Source: Sphingomonadales bacterium
Lineage (GTDB): Bacteria > Pseudomonadota > Alphaproteobacteria > Sphingomonadales > Sphingomonadaceae
DNA length: 64,000 nucleotides
NCBI GenBank assembly: GCA_009995225.1
Contig: JAACPW010000006.1
Span: forward strand, 62,001-126,000
Direction: 5' to 3'
A model generated the notes under the pieces. That model was not told the origin of the DNA. It ran no database searches and was given only the letters and a program-made list of their open reading frames with translations. Position numbers and translations under genes: made by a program. This document shows, one piece after another, positions 48,141 to 57,151 of the stretch. Numbering within the stretch: the first letter of the stretch is position 1; every line of letters starts with the position of its first letter.

Positions 48141-48870
48141 CTAGCGGATAATCTGCCAATGACCGCCAAGTTTGCCGAACAGAAACCCGGCGCTTGTGCC
48201 GAATTCGCCGCCCTTGCGCGGGTAGGCGCCGCCGTCGGGAGCGAACAGCCCTAGCAGGCGTCCCTCTGCGAACAGCGCTGGGGTTGGCGGCGGCAGGGAT
48301 GGGACTGGTTGAGGCGAATTTTGCGTGATTACGAAGGCCAGTGGCTGGCGCAGATCTTCGGGCGGAATCGTGTCAAAGGCCGCGACCATATCGGCAAATT
48401 GCACGGCAGCAGCGCGTTCGAACCAGGCCAGATCCCCGGAGAAGAAAGCTTCGGTGAGGTCCCTGACAAAGCGGGCTGCGTCAGTCAGGGCGATACCGGG
48501 GGTGTCCCAGCGCTCGCAGCTGTGCCAGGCCCAGCGCTCCGGGCCGAAATCAGCGGCGGAAGGGTTGCTGGCGGATTGCCTCGCCCTCTGCCGCGGTCCA
48601 AGCGATGGCTGCCATCTCCCGGCCCGCTCCGGAGAAATAATCGTCGCTCTCGCGAAATTCTGCGATGCGAATTTCGATGCGTCCTTCCTCGCCCCCCACA
48701 GGTCGCAGTCGGGCTGCCAGAACGTTCGGGCCGCGCACCAGATGCGCCGGCACCGGAAGAAAGGCTCTGCCATTGCCGTCGCGCTCGCCCACAACGGCCA
48801 TGGGAATATCGTTGAGCCTGACCTCGGCCAGAGCCGCAGTTGTGACGATTTCCAATGCGGCGAGTATCAT
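48141..48870 (-). pseudogene. Frameshifted third gene of the unknown cassette
   Basis: The gene starts MILAALEIVTTAALAEVRLND and runs in one frame to GEAIRQQPFRR, where a TGA stops it at 48550-48552. A second frame picks up within the same stretch with AADFGPERWAWHSCERWDTP and continues to a natural end at WQIIR. Repairing one frameshift near 48553-48590 gives a protein of about 240 residues. I recognise no domain. It lies 9 bp after the 625-residue gene and has its own GAGG ribosome site. Confidence 0.65.
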
Positions 48871-48879
48871 GCCCGTGCC

Positions 48880-50757
48880 TCAAGACCAAATGATGGTGGT
48901 TCCGCCTTCCCAGGCGCGATATTCGTACCTGTCGCTTAACCCCATGAACCGGGCTTCGACATAGCCAACCGCAGGGTCGGTCGTCATGTAGACCGTGAAG
49001 CTGAGCTTTTCCGACAGAACGTCCCCGATGGTCCCTTTTGTAAAGATCCGGCCCGATGCGTTGACGCTCGCCTCCAGGGAACCGATATTAAAGGTCGCAA
49101 ATGTCACCTTGCCGACGACCGTTCCGGTGATCCGTGCATCGCCGATCAGCTGGAGCTCCGTGTCCTTCCAGCCTGGCGCGGGCTGGTCGAAGAACAGGGG
49201 GCTGGTGTATTCGGCCCCGAGCGAAGCGCCAATGGTGGGAGCGATCAGGACTTCGGCCGTCGCGCCTGTGCCCAATAGTCGCTTTCCGACAATCACGCCG
49301 AACGAGCCACCGAACTCCAACAGCTTCGCGTTGAACTCTATCCCGAAACACATTGGCAAGGCCCGCCACCGGGCACCCTTAAACTGGGGATCGCCGTTGA
49401 GTTTCAACCCGACAAACAGTTCAACAACGCCCGCCGTCCAGGTAATTTCCATCAGCGGGGTGATAAGTCCGGGATTGTAGGCGGTGATGAAGGTCATGAC
49501 GTTCATCAGGCGATCGAGCAGGTCGCGCGCGCGCTGGACGTTCGCGATCGCCGCCTCAATCTTTCTCGCAGTCTCGGGAACGTCGATTTCCTCGTCGAAA
49601 AGCACAGCGCCGTATGAGAACCGCGACTGGTCGAGCTCTGCCTTGCGTTCCAGCAGGTTCTTGACCCGCGCTATCTCCTGCTGGTTTGTCTTCATGGTGG
49701 CGATGTGCTTGCTCTTCGCCTCGCGCCCCTTCGGCCGCTTCTCCGACAGCCGCGCACCATTCGCCATCACCTTGTCCAGCCGGTTCTCAAGTTGCTCGGT
49801 CGTGGTGTTGTCGAGGATTGGCTGTGCGTCTTGGTTGTAGTTCTCGACTTCCTTGTGGGCATTGGTGGTCCAGCCGATGTTGCCCGAGAAACCGGCAAAG
49901 CTCAGCTTCATGCCCGTGGTGCCAGGATGAAATGCGGTCACCAGCGCCCTGAGGCCGGTGGTTGGCGGGCCCTGAGTGGTGACGCCGCAGGACCTTGCGA
50001 CAACCTCGTAACTCTTGCCCAGCACGCGCGGATCGAGCCCACTCGTGACAAAGGTCCAAAGATCGCCCACATCAGCCTTAGATTTCGAGCTGATCGTATG
50101 GGAAAAGGACTTTTCCTTCTGGATCGTTGGATTGCTGCCCTTGGTCAGGAAGGTCGCAGCATGCACCGGGTCGCCGCAGGAGGCATCCCACACGGCATTG
50201 ACGCTCAGCGTTGCGACGCCGCTCGAAGGCTTGGCCGATGCTTTGCTCTGCGCATTGGCGAGACTGTAACGCGTATCCGAAACCGCGCCGGGCGCTGTGG
50301 CAGAGGCCTTCGCCTTGTCGCTCGGTGATGCAATGACTTCGATCACAAGATCGTAGCCGGCGAGCGAATTACGGATGTGTACCGGCTCGTTGCCGATGAG
50401 CGCGAGATCGCGTGGACGCTGGGTGGCAATGCCATTTGCAGCTTTGATCGTCTCGAAAGCTATCACGTCATCGCCGATCTCGGTCGAGTTCGGTTCTTTG
50501 ACCTCTATCCGCAGGTTCCCGACATCGCACGGCTTCATGGGGCGCTGGGGTGGTGGCGGTGCGAGCGGGTTGTGGCTCGCCGCGCGCGCCGCTGCCTCGA
50601 GGCAGGGCTGGCACACTTCCGCACTGGTGTTGACCGGTGAAAAGGGGGCGAGTGTGGCAGGCGTGGAGGTCTTGTTCAGCGGGCTAAGTTCCGCCATCGG
50701 CGGCTGGCCGTTGATGACCAGCCCGAAGGTCGGCGTGGCTGGAGACGGGCTGCTCAT
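48880..50757 (-). CDS. Large unknown protein of the cassette
   Basis: A 625-residue protein I do not recognise. Residues 1-80 are Pro-rich with a CQPCLEAA pair of cysteines and an APPPPQRP stretch; residues about 320-400 are charged and likely coiled coil (EQLENRLDKVMANG; RVKNLLERKAELDQ); the last 200 residues alternate Gly, Thr and hydrophobic residues in a beta-rich pattern. There is no signal peptide or clear membrane segment. It overlaps the upstream 101-residue gene by 4 nt. Secreted-effector-like character is inference only. Confidence 0.75.
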   Translation of the reverse strand: MSSPSPATPTFGLVINGQPPMAELSPLNKTSTPATLAPFSPVNTSAEVCQPCLEAAARAASHNPLAPPPPQRPMKPCDVGNLRIEVKEPNSTEIGDDVIAFETIKAANGIATQRPRDLALIGNEPVHIRNSLAGYDLVIEVIASPSDKAKASATAPGAVSDTRYSLANAQSKASAKPSSGVATLSVNAVWDASCGDPVHAATFLTKGSNPTIQKEKSFSHTISSKSKADVGDLWTFVTSGLDPRVLGKSYEVVARSCGVTTQGPPTTGLRALVTAFHPGTTGMKLSFAGFSGNIGWTTNAHKEVENYNQDAQPILDNTTTEQLENRLDKVMANGARLSEKRPKGREAKSKHIATMKTNQQEIARVKNLLERKAELDQSRFSYGAVLFDEEIDVPETARKIEAAIANVQRARDLLDRLMNVMTFITAYNPGLITPLMEITWTAGVVELFVGLKLNGDPQFKGARWRALPMCFGIEFNAKLLEFGGSFGVIVGKRLLGTGATAEVLIAPTIGASLGAEYTSPLFFDQPAPGWKDTELQLIGDARITGTVVGKVTFATFNIGSLEASVNASGRIFTKGTIGDVLSEKLSFTVYMTTDPAVGYVEARFMGLSDRYEYRAWEGGTTIIWS

Positions 50758-51059
50758 GACTGCCCACCGCCAAGGGCATAACGCAACTGGAACAGCTTGA
50801 GCTGGCTGTGTGTATTTCTGTCTTTGACAAGGTCGTCGATCGCGGCTGTGCGTCCGCTCCGGTCCACATTCGCAAGTAACAGCGCAAATTCAGCCAGTTC
50901 TTGATCAGTACGCAATCCGACCTGCCAACCTTCGTCGATGTAACGGTGCGCTTCATCGACGCTGGAAATCGGAGCAATATGCAGTGCGATCTCTCTCGCC
51001 AGCCGTTGGCAGCCAGCGGCTTGAAAATGCGAAACGGTTTGATCGGAGATATGAAGCAC
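50754..51059 (-). CDS. Small protein heading the unknown cassette
   Basis: A 101-residue protein starting at GTG with a GGGGG-rich stretch upstream. It reads MLHISDQTVSHFQAAG with a helical body (REIALHIAPISSVDEAH; TDQELAEFALLLANVD). The pattern of an aromatic early helix and an acidic later helix resembles small proteins found beside type VI secretion effectors, but this is a weak likeness. Its stop overlaps the start of the 625-residue gene by 4 nt, so the two are probably co-translated. Confidence 0.65.
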   Translation of the reverse strand: MLHISDQTVSHFQAAGCQRLAREIALHIAPISSVDEAHRYIDEGWQVGLRTDQELAEFALLLANVDRSGRTAAIDDLVKDRNTHSQLKLFQLRYALGGGQS

Positions 51060-51262
51060 AGGATCGTCACCCCCGACGAATACATGACTTTGTCGACTGG
51101 ACCCGGCTGCTTCTTCTTATCGCATGAGATTGCTGATGGCAGTGTGGCAAGTCAAGGTGCACTTCGTTGCCGACCTACGCCAGCCCTTGAAGGTTTCGCC
51201 CGATGTCACCCTCTCCACACCTTCACTTCCCATTCACCACCCCCCTCGCTATACACCGGCGC

Positions 51263-52057
51263 ATGCAATCCAAGCTCACCACCCGTATCGCGCGCGCCGC
51301 GCTCGCCGCCGCCACTTTCGCCACCCTTTCGGCCTGTGCCGGCAGCAAGGAGGGCGAGGATGTCGCCTATGTCGCGCGCGATGTCGAATCGCTCTATTCC
51401 GAAGCGCAGCGGCGGCTTGATCGGGGCAACACGTTGCAGGCCGCGGCCCTGTTCGACGAGGTGGAGCGCCAGCATCCCTATTCGCCCTGGGCGCGCCGCG
51501 CTCAGTTGATGAGCGCCTTTAGCTATTACATCGCGCGCGATTACAACAAGGCGATCCAGAACGCGCAGCGGTTCCTGTCGATCCACCCCGGCAACAAGGA
51601 TGCGCCTTACGCGTATTATCTGATCGCGCTCAGCTATTACGAGCAGATAAGCGACGTGAACCGCGACCAGAAGATCACCGAACAGGCGCAGACGGCCCTG
51701 CGTGAGGTCAACCGCCGGTTCCCCCAGACAGAATATGCCGCCGATGCGCGATTGAAGCTGGATCTTGTCGTGGACCACCTCGCGGGCAAAGAGATGGAGA
51801 TTGGGCGTCACTATCAGCGCATGGGCCTGTGGCTCGCTGCCGATATGCGATTCCGCAATGTGGTCGAAAAGTTCGACACCACCAGCCACACGCCCGAAGC
51901 GCTTTATCGCTTGACGGAAAGCAGCCTCGCGTTGGGCGTGCCGGCCGAAGCGGTGAAATATGCCGCGGTGCTGGGTGCCAATTATCCGGGTTCGGAATGG
52001 TATCAACGTGCCTTCAGCCTGGTCGACAAGCACGCGAGTGGCGTCGTCCCGTCCTGA
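51263..52057 (+). CDS. bamD: Outer membrane protein assembly factor BamD
   Basis: BamD is the essential lipoprotein of the BAM complex that folds outer-membrane beta-barrel proteins. The start MQSKLTTRIARAAL gives a lipoprotein signal with lipobox LSAC; the longer upstream frame has no signal. The 264-residue protein has the TPR-like repeats of BamD, including YSEAQRRLDRGN, QHPYSPWARRAQLM, RFLSIHPGNKDAPYAYY and RHYQRMGLWLAADMRFRNV. Length fits. Confidence 0.93.
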   Translation: MQSKLTTRIARAALAAATFATLSACAGSKEGEDVAYVARDVESLYSEAQRRLDRGNTLQAAALFDEVERQHPYSPWARRAQLMSAFSYYIARDYNKAIQNAQRFLSIHPGNKDAPYAYYLIALSYYEQISDVNRDQKITEQAQTALREVNRRFPQTEYAADARLKLDLVVDHLAGKEMEIGRHYQRMGLWLAADMRFRNVVEKFDTTSHTPEALYRLTESSLALGVPAEAVKYAAVLGANYPGSEWYQRAFSLVDKHASGVVPS

Positions 52058-52094
52058 CACTCAGATAGCAGTCAGGTGCGGCGCTGCCACTCGG

Positions 52095-53255
52095 CTATTT
52101 CCGAAACACCACCTTGGTGCTGCCGGTGACCATCTGTGCAAGCCGCGCGGCATCCCAATTTGTGAGACGCACACAGCCGTTGCTTTGCGCACGGCCAATT
52201 GTTTCTGGCGAAGGCGTGCCGTGAATGCCGTAATGTTCCTTGCTCAGATCGATCCAGACCACGCCGACCGGACCGTTGGGGCCGGGCGGAAGCTGCTGCG
52301 TGTCATCGCTGTCGGGCGCGTTTCGTAACAGCTTAGGGTCATAGGAGTAGGGTGGATTATAGGCCTTGCCTTGCACGTCCCACTCACCAATCGGCAGGGG
52401 ATCGTTCGACGATCCGGTGGTCACAGAGAACATCGCGACAAGCGTGTCCTTATCGTCATAGGCCTTCAGCCAGCCTTCGCTTTCATCGACCAGAATGCGC
52501 GCCACATTCGGCTGATCGGTGCCAACGCCAAGCGAGCGCAGGGTTTCCAGCCAATCCTTGTTGTCGACGCTTTCCGCTGCGATGCGATCCGCGCCGATAT
52601 TGGGGACGCGCACCTGCTGGCCTGGCCTGAACGTCGGTGCGCTGTCCGCACTATTTGCTGTGGATGATGGTGCCGGTGACGCCCCGTCGGCCCCGGCGGG
52701 GCGCCCACCGGGGTTGAGCTGCGCCAACACATCCGCAGTGGTGTGAAATCGTTCGGCCAGCTTTTCGGTGAGCGTCTCGTAACCGAGCCGGTCCATCTTG
52801 GCCTGCTCTGCTGCGCCGTCGGGCATTGCCGTGAATGTGATGTCGCCCCAATTATCGGGAATGGTGACAATGCGTGTCGCGGCGACCGTTGAACCTTGCG
52901 CCAAGGCCTTGCGAGTCGCGTCATCAAGCTTGCCGGTGACCGGCAGGCCGCGCGCTTCCTGAAAGCCTTTGACCGCGTTGGTCAGCGATGCGCCGGTCTT
53001 GCCGTCGATCACGCCTGGCCCAAAGCCAAGCCGTTCCAGCACGACCTGTGCCTGCATGATGGGGCGCGCTTCGGAATCGGGAATGGCATCTGCAGACGCC
53101 GCGCCGTCATTCGATGCCATCGTATCTGCCCCGTTATCATTCCTGATTGCTGCCGTGTCCGCCTGGTCCTGCTGCGCCGAGTCATCGGAAGCGTCGCCGC
53201 CGCAAGCTCCCAGCAACAGGCACAGCGGAGCGAAGGGGGCGAGGTTAAAACGCAT
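52095..53255 (-). CDS. L,D-transpeptidase (YkuD) lipoprotein with peptidoglycan-binding domain
   Basis: L,D-transpeptidases form 3-3 crosslinks or attach proteins to peptidoglycan. The 386-residue protein is a lipoprotein (lipobox LGAC) with a linker rich in Asp, a peptidoglycan-binding domain near residues 70-110 (QVVLERLGFGPGVIDGKTG) and a YkuD domain at the C-terminus with the catalytic HGTPSPETIGRAQSNGCVR. AAGGA lies 6 nt before the ATG; two codons upstream are also open. It is convergent with bamD. Confidence 0.9.
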   Translation of the reverse strand: MRFNLAPFAPLCLLLGACGGDASDDSAQQDQADTAAIRNDNGADTMASNDGAASADAIPDSEARPIMQAQVVLERLGFGPGVIDGKTGASLTNAVKGFQEARGLPVTGKLDDATRKALAQGSTVAATRIVTIPDNWGDITFTAMPDGAAEQAKMDRLGYETLTEKLAERFHTTADVLAQLNPGGRPAGADGASPAPSSTANSADSAPTFRPGQQVRVPNIGADRIAAESVDNKDWLETLRSLGVGTDQPNVARILVDESEGWLKAYDDKDTLVAMFSVTTGSSNDPLPIGEWDVQGKAYNPPYSYDPKLLRNAPDSDDTQQLPPGPNGPVGVVWIDLSKEHYGIHGTPSPETIGRAQSNGCVRLTNWDAARLAQMVTGSTKVVFRK

Positions 53256-53409
53256 GAACAATCCTTGTGATGACGCCCGGCAGGACGTTCAGGCACAGAC
53301 AAACCGCTTTGCTGCGCGGCAGTTCCATCGGTCCACGAATGAGTGGGGTTCATCAGAGCAGGAGGGCGCGGTTAGAGCGCGGGTTGCATCACCCAGTCTT
53401 GCGCGTCAC

Positions 53410-53748
53410 TTAACGCCGCAGCCTTGAACGCGCGGGCTTCAAGCGGAAGAATTTTGTACCGAACGCCGCGACTGCCGTAGCGGCGAGGCTCGGCGCCCCC
53501 ACCACGGCATAGCGCGAAATTGGGCCGATAGAGCGGATGCTGGCAAGCAAGCCCTTGGGCGAAAGAAACGCGCCGGAATCGAAGGTCCGCGTTGCCCGCA
53601 AATCCAGCAGCAGCCGCAGATCTTCAGTGGTACTGATTGCGGCTTCCACGACGCGTGCCATGCCTTCAACCTGCCGGTGATCGAGCGTCGCTTCGAAGGT
53701 GAACATGAGGCAGGTGAAGCCGTCGCCGTCCAGCAGGCCTGACTTCAT
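53410..53748 (-). CDS. STAS/SpoIIAA-like protein
   Basis: A 112-residue protein with the alternating strand-helix pattern of SpoIIAA-like/STAS-SEC14 domains: LMFTFEATLDHRQVEGMARV, LLLDLRATRTFDSGA and ISRYAVVGAPSLAAT. Such proteins bind lipid or nucleotide or act in partner switching; no partner is visible nearby. It ends in a basic RSRLRR tail. Weak link to its neighbours. Confidence 0.7.
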   Translation of the reverse strand: MKSGLLDGDGFTCLMFTFEATLDHRQVEGMARVVEAAISTTEDLRLLLDLRATRTFDSGAFLSPKGLLASIRSIGPISRYAVVGAPSLAATAVAAFGTKFFRLKPARSRLRR

Positions 53749-53868
53749 GGTTGATCTCCTGAGCGCGTTTGTGAAGGGGGTGGGGCCTGCTGTCTCTCCC
53801 CCTTGCGTCCACCCGTCTTTAACGCATGCTGGATCCGGCCAAATAATCCGTTGGGCCGCGCTACCGGC

Positions 53869-56169
53869 TCAGGTGCGCTCGATCCGCACCGGGACACCCT
53901 TGCTCGCCGGGGTTTGCGACAATTCCTCGTGGTACCACAGCGGCACCAGCGGATTAAGTTCGGGGAAGTATCCTGCAAGCGTGCCCGTAGGCAGATCATA
54001 AGGTACCACCTTGAGCCCGGCGACCTTGCGCTGGGCTTCCACCGCGCCGCCCGGTGCATCACCTGCGTCGGTGACAAGCGCTATCGTGTCCCCTTCCGCA
54101 AGGCCTGCAGCCTGCATATCTGAAGGCTTCATCAGCACGATCATGCGGCTGCCGCTAAGCCCGCGCAGCCGGTCGTCGTGGCCATAGATGGTGGTGTTGA
54201 ACTGGTCGTTGGACCGCAGCGTCACCAGATGGAATCGCCCTTCGGCATCGCCCACCCCGCAGGCATTGAGCACGGTGGGGGCGGTGAATTCCGCCTTGCC
54301 GCTTTGGGTCTTCCACACCCGTTCGCGCGCTGCATTGCCACGGAAGAACCCGCCGGGCGTGGTCATGCGCCCGTTCATGTCGGCAAATTCGTCGGGATAG
54401 GTGGCGGCAATGGCATCGCGGATGCGGGAATAGTCTGCCTGCCATGCATCCCATGTCAGCTTGGGATGGCGCGCGCCCAGCGTCGCCTTGGCAAGACCGC
54501 ACACGATCGCCGTTTCGCTCAACAGAGGATCGCTGGCCGGGGTGCGATAGGCGCGGCTGCCGCTGATATGGCTGAAGCTGTCCTCCATGCTCACCCATTG
54601 GTGGCCGCTGGCCTGCTCGTCGATCTCGGCCCGCACAAGGCAGGGAAGGATCCAGCTCGCCTGGCCAGGCAGGCAATGCGTGGTGTTGAGCTTGGTCGCG
54701 ACGTGTACGGTCAGTTCCATGTTGCGCCATGCTTCGTGGACCCGGACATGATCGGGCACCGCGTTGGCGAGATTGCCGCCGAGGCCGATGAAGGCTTTGG
54801 CCGATCCGTCACACACGGCTTCAAGGAAGGCGACGGTGTTGTGCCCATCGCGCTCGGGCGTTTCGAGATCGAACAGCTCGCGGTATTTTTCCACCGGGGC
54901 CAGATGCACTTTTTCCGTGATGCCGACGGTGCGTTGGCCCTGCACGTTGGAATGGCCGCGGATCGGCGAACAGCCGGTGCCCTTGCGTCCGATATTGCCG
55001 CGCAGCAACAGCAGGTTGACCAGCATTCCGATGGCTTGCGATCCGTGGACGTGCTGGGTCAGGCCCATGCCGTAAATGCCCATGACGTTCTTCGCCTGCG
55101 CATAGCAGCGGCCCGCCGCCTCCATCTCGGCGCGGGCAAGGCCGCTGGCGCGTTCGAGATCGGCCCAGTCGGCGGCGTCCAGCGTGGCCATGAAATCATC
55201 GAGGCCGGTGGTGTGCTGTGCGATGAAGGCATGGTCCAGCACGGCCGGATCGTTCGGCCCGCGTGCGCGCTCCATAGCGATCACGTGCTTGCACACGCCC
55301 ATCAGCGCGGCGATGTCTCCGCCCGAGCGGACCTGGCAATATTGGTGGTCAAGCTTGGTCGGGTTGCCCACGGTCATTTGCACCGGGTTTTGTGGATCGA
55401 CGAATTCGCGCAGGCCCTTTTCCTTCAGCGGGTTGAAGACGATAATCTTGCAGCCGCGCTCTACCGCCGATTTCAGCGGGTGCAGGATGCGCGGGCTGTT
55501 GGTGCCGGGGTTCTGGCCGAGGTAGAAGATCGCATCGACATGGTCGAAGTCCTCCATCTGGCAGGTGCCGACAGATGATCCGATCACCTTCTTGAGGCCC
55601 ACAGATGTGGTCTCGTGGCACATGTTCGAACTGTCGGGCAGGTTGTTGTGGCCATAGGCGCGGGCGAACAGCGCGTAGAGATAGGACGGCTCCAGCGCCG
55701 CCTTGCCGCTGGCGTAGAAGGTCACGGATTGCGGATCGACGCTGCGCAATTGCGCACCGATTTCGGCAAAGGCGGTGTTCCAGTCGGCACGTTCGTATCG
55801 GTCGGTGGCGGGGTTGTAACGCACAGGCTCGGTCAGGCGGCCCAGCATTTCGAGCGCGTAATCTCCCATGGCGCGCAATTCGGTCACGGTGTGCTGCGCC
55901 AGCACTTCCGGCGTGCAGCGATCGCGGGTCAGATCCCACAACGTCGCCTTGGCGCCGTTTTCGCAAAATTCGAAGGCGAGCGGGTCTTCGGGCTTGGTCC
56001 ACGCGCAGGACGCGCACATGTAGCCGCCGGGCTTGTTCTGGTCCTTCAGCGTCAACAGGGCCGAGGGTGAGGCTCGCGCGGTCAGTTCGACCCGCGCAAT
56101 GCCTTCCACCGATCCCCAGCCGCCGGTCGCGCCGCGATATCGCTTCGAGGTAGGGAGATCACCGGCCAT
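53869..56169 (-). CDS. FdhF/YdeP family molybdopterin oxidoreductase
   Basis: A 766-residue molybdenum-cofactor enzyme of the FdhF/YdeP family, related to formate dehydrogenase. ASCAW and a following cysteine-poor region suggest few or no iron-sulphur clusters at the N-terminus; ETTSVGLKKVIGSSVGTC, YLGQNPGTNSPR, HSNVQGQRTVGI and the C-terminal RSNDQFNTTIYGHDDRLRG are typical. The true substrate of YdeP-type proteins is not firmly known. Its start lies inside the fdhD stop by 11 bp, after GGAAAGG. Confidence 0.9.
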   Translation of the reverse strand: MAGDLPTSKRYRGATGGWGSVEGIARVELTARASPSALLTLKDQNKPGGYMCASCAWTKPEDPLAFEFCENGAKATLWDLTRDRCTPEVLAQHTVTELRAMGDYALEMLGRLTEPVRYNPATDRYERADWNTAFAEIGAQLRSVDPQSVTFYASGKAALEPSYLYALFARAYGHNNLPDSSNMCHETTSVGLKKVIGSSVGTCQMEDFDHVDAIFYLGQNPGTNSPRILHPLKSAVERGCKIIVFNPLKEKGLREFVDPQNPVQMTVGNPTKLDHQYCQVRSGGDIAALMGVCKHVIAMERARGPNDPAVLDHAFIAQHTTGLDDFMATLDAADWADLERASGLARAEMEAAGRCYAQAKNVMGIYGMGLTQHVHGSQAIGMLVNLLLLRGNIGRKGTGCSPIRGHSNVQGQRTVGITEKVHLAPVEKYRELFDLETPERDGHNTVAFLEAVCDGSAKAFIGLGGNLANAVPDHVRVHEAWRNMELTVHVATKLNTTHCLPGQASWILPCLVRAEIDEQASGHQWVSMEDSFSHISGSRAYRTPASDPLLSETAIVCGLAKATLGARHPKLTWDAWQADYSRIRDAIAATYPDEFADMNGRMTTPGGFFRGNAARERVWKTQSGKAEFTAPTVLNACGVGDAEGRFHLVTLRSNDQFNTTIYGHDDRLRGLSGSRMIVLMKPSDMQAAGLAEGDTIALVTDAGDAPGGAVEAQRKVAGLKVVPYDLPTGTLAGYFPELNPLVPLWYHEELSQTPASKGVPVRIERT

Positions 56170-56992
56170 GCGTTTTGCCTTTCCGTGGGGTGTCGTCGAA
56201 GATTGCGAAGGGATCGTTCATCACCAGCGCGCCGTCGCTGCGAGCGAGCGCGATCAGCGTCAGCCCCGCTTCGCAAGCGCGTGCGACTGCAAGATCGCTG
56301 GCTGCCGAAATCGTCACCAGCGACGGCACACCGGCGCGCACGGCCTTTTCGACCAGCTCGTAGGAGCAGCGCGCGGACAGCAGGACGAAGCCCGAGGCGG
56401 GGTCTAATTCTTCGACCATGAGGTGGCCGATCAGCTTGTCGAGTGCGTTGTGCCGCCCGACATCTTCGCGCGCGGCGATAATGCGCCCGTCGCCGTCGCA
56501 GAAGGCCGCGGCGTGCATCGCGCCCGTTGCGCGACCCAAAGGCTGGTGAGCACGCAGAGCGTCCAGCGCGGCGGTTATGGCAGCGGCGTTGATGACGGGA
56601 CGGGCGGTGACAGGCGGCAGAGGCCTCAGCACCTCATCGATCGTTTCCAGCCCGCACAAGCCGCAGCTTCCTTCGACAAGCCTGAGCCTCAGCCGTTCAC
56701 GCAAGGGCGCGGCGTGGGTGTCGGGCAGAGTGATGCGGATGATGGTGCCGCGCTCCAGTGGCGCGATGCTGATGGCGATGATGTCCTCGGCGCGGCTAAC
56801 CAGCCCCTCGGCAGTGGTGAAGCCGACCGCGAAATCTTCCAGATCATCGGGCGTGCCGAGCATCACGGCATAGCCGAGGCCGTTGTACTCGAATGCGATG
56901 GGATGCTCCTGCGCCAGTGCCTCAGGCGGTGCACGCACCGCTGCGTTGGTGAAGGCGATCCGGAACGCGGGTGGGATTCTCTCGGCGGGCAC
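56159..56992 (-). CDS. fdhD: FdhD, sulphurtransferase for formate dehydrogenase cofactor
   Basis: FdhD passes sulphur from IscS to the molybdenum cofactor of formate dehydrogenase. The 277-residue protein has the cysteine motif GSCGLCG in the first half, EDVGRHNALDKLIG and LLSARCSYELVEKAV in the second. It starts at GTG (MPAERIPPAF), with no obvious ribosome site. It lies directly upstream of, and overlaps, the FdhF/YdeP gene, its likely client. Confidence 0.92.
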   Translation of the reverse strand: MPAERIPPAFRIAFTNAAVRAPPEALAQEHPIAFEYNGLGYAVMLGTPDDLEDFAVGFTTAEGLVSRAEDIIAISIAPLERGTIIRITLPDTHAAPLRERLRLRLVEGSCGLCGLETIDEVLRPLPPVTARPVINAAAITAALDALRAHQPLGRATGAMHAAAFCDGDGRIIAAREDVGRHNALDKLIGHLMVEELDPASGFVLLSARCSYELVEKAVRAGVPSLVTISAASDLAVARACEAGLTLIALARSDGALVMNDPFAIFDDTPRKGKTHGR

Positions 56993-57151
56993 GCGCGCAC
57001 CCTATCACCGATCCAGCATCTGGCGACGCTAAAGCGCGCACGGCGATTAGGTCATGGGGGGCGGCATTTCGCAAAATGTACCAGATGCGGGGATTGGCCC
57101 ATCTTCCGCAGGTGACGGGCCGCGTGCGGTGCGCTATCTGCCCGCATAGTC

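Noticed and set aside
46363..48159. A 598-codon open frame antisense to lepA
   Set aside because: The plus-strand frame is plainly LepA; the antisense frame is open because of GC-rich codon usage and its translation looks like no protein.
51060..51262. Possible further gene upstream of the unknown cassette
   Set aside because: Only short frames without ribosome site or recognisable composition were seen; treated as the promoter region for the cassette and bamD.
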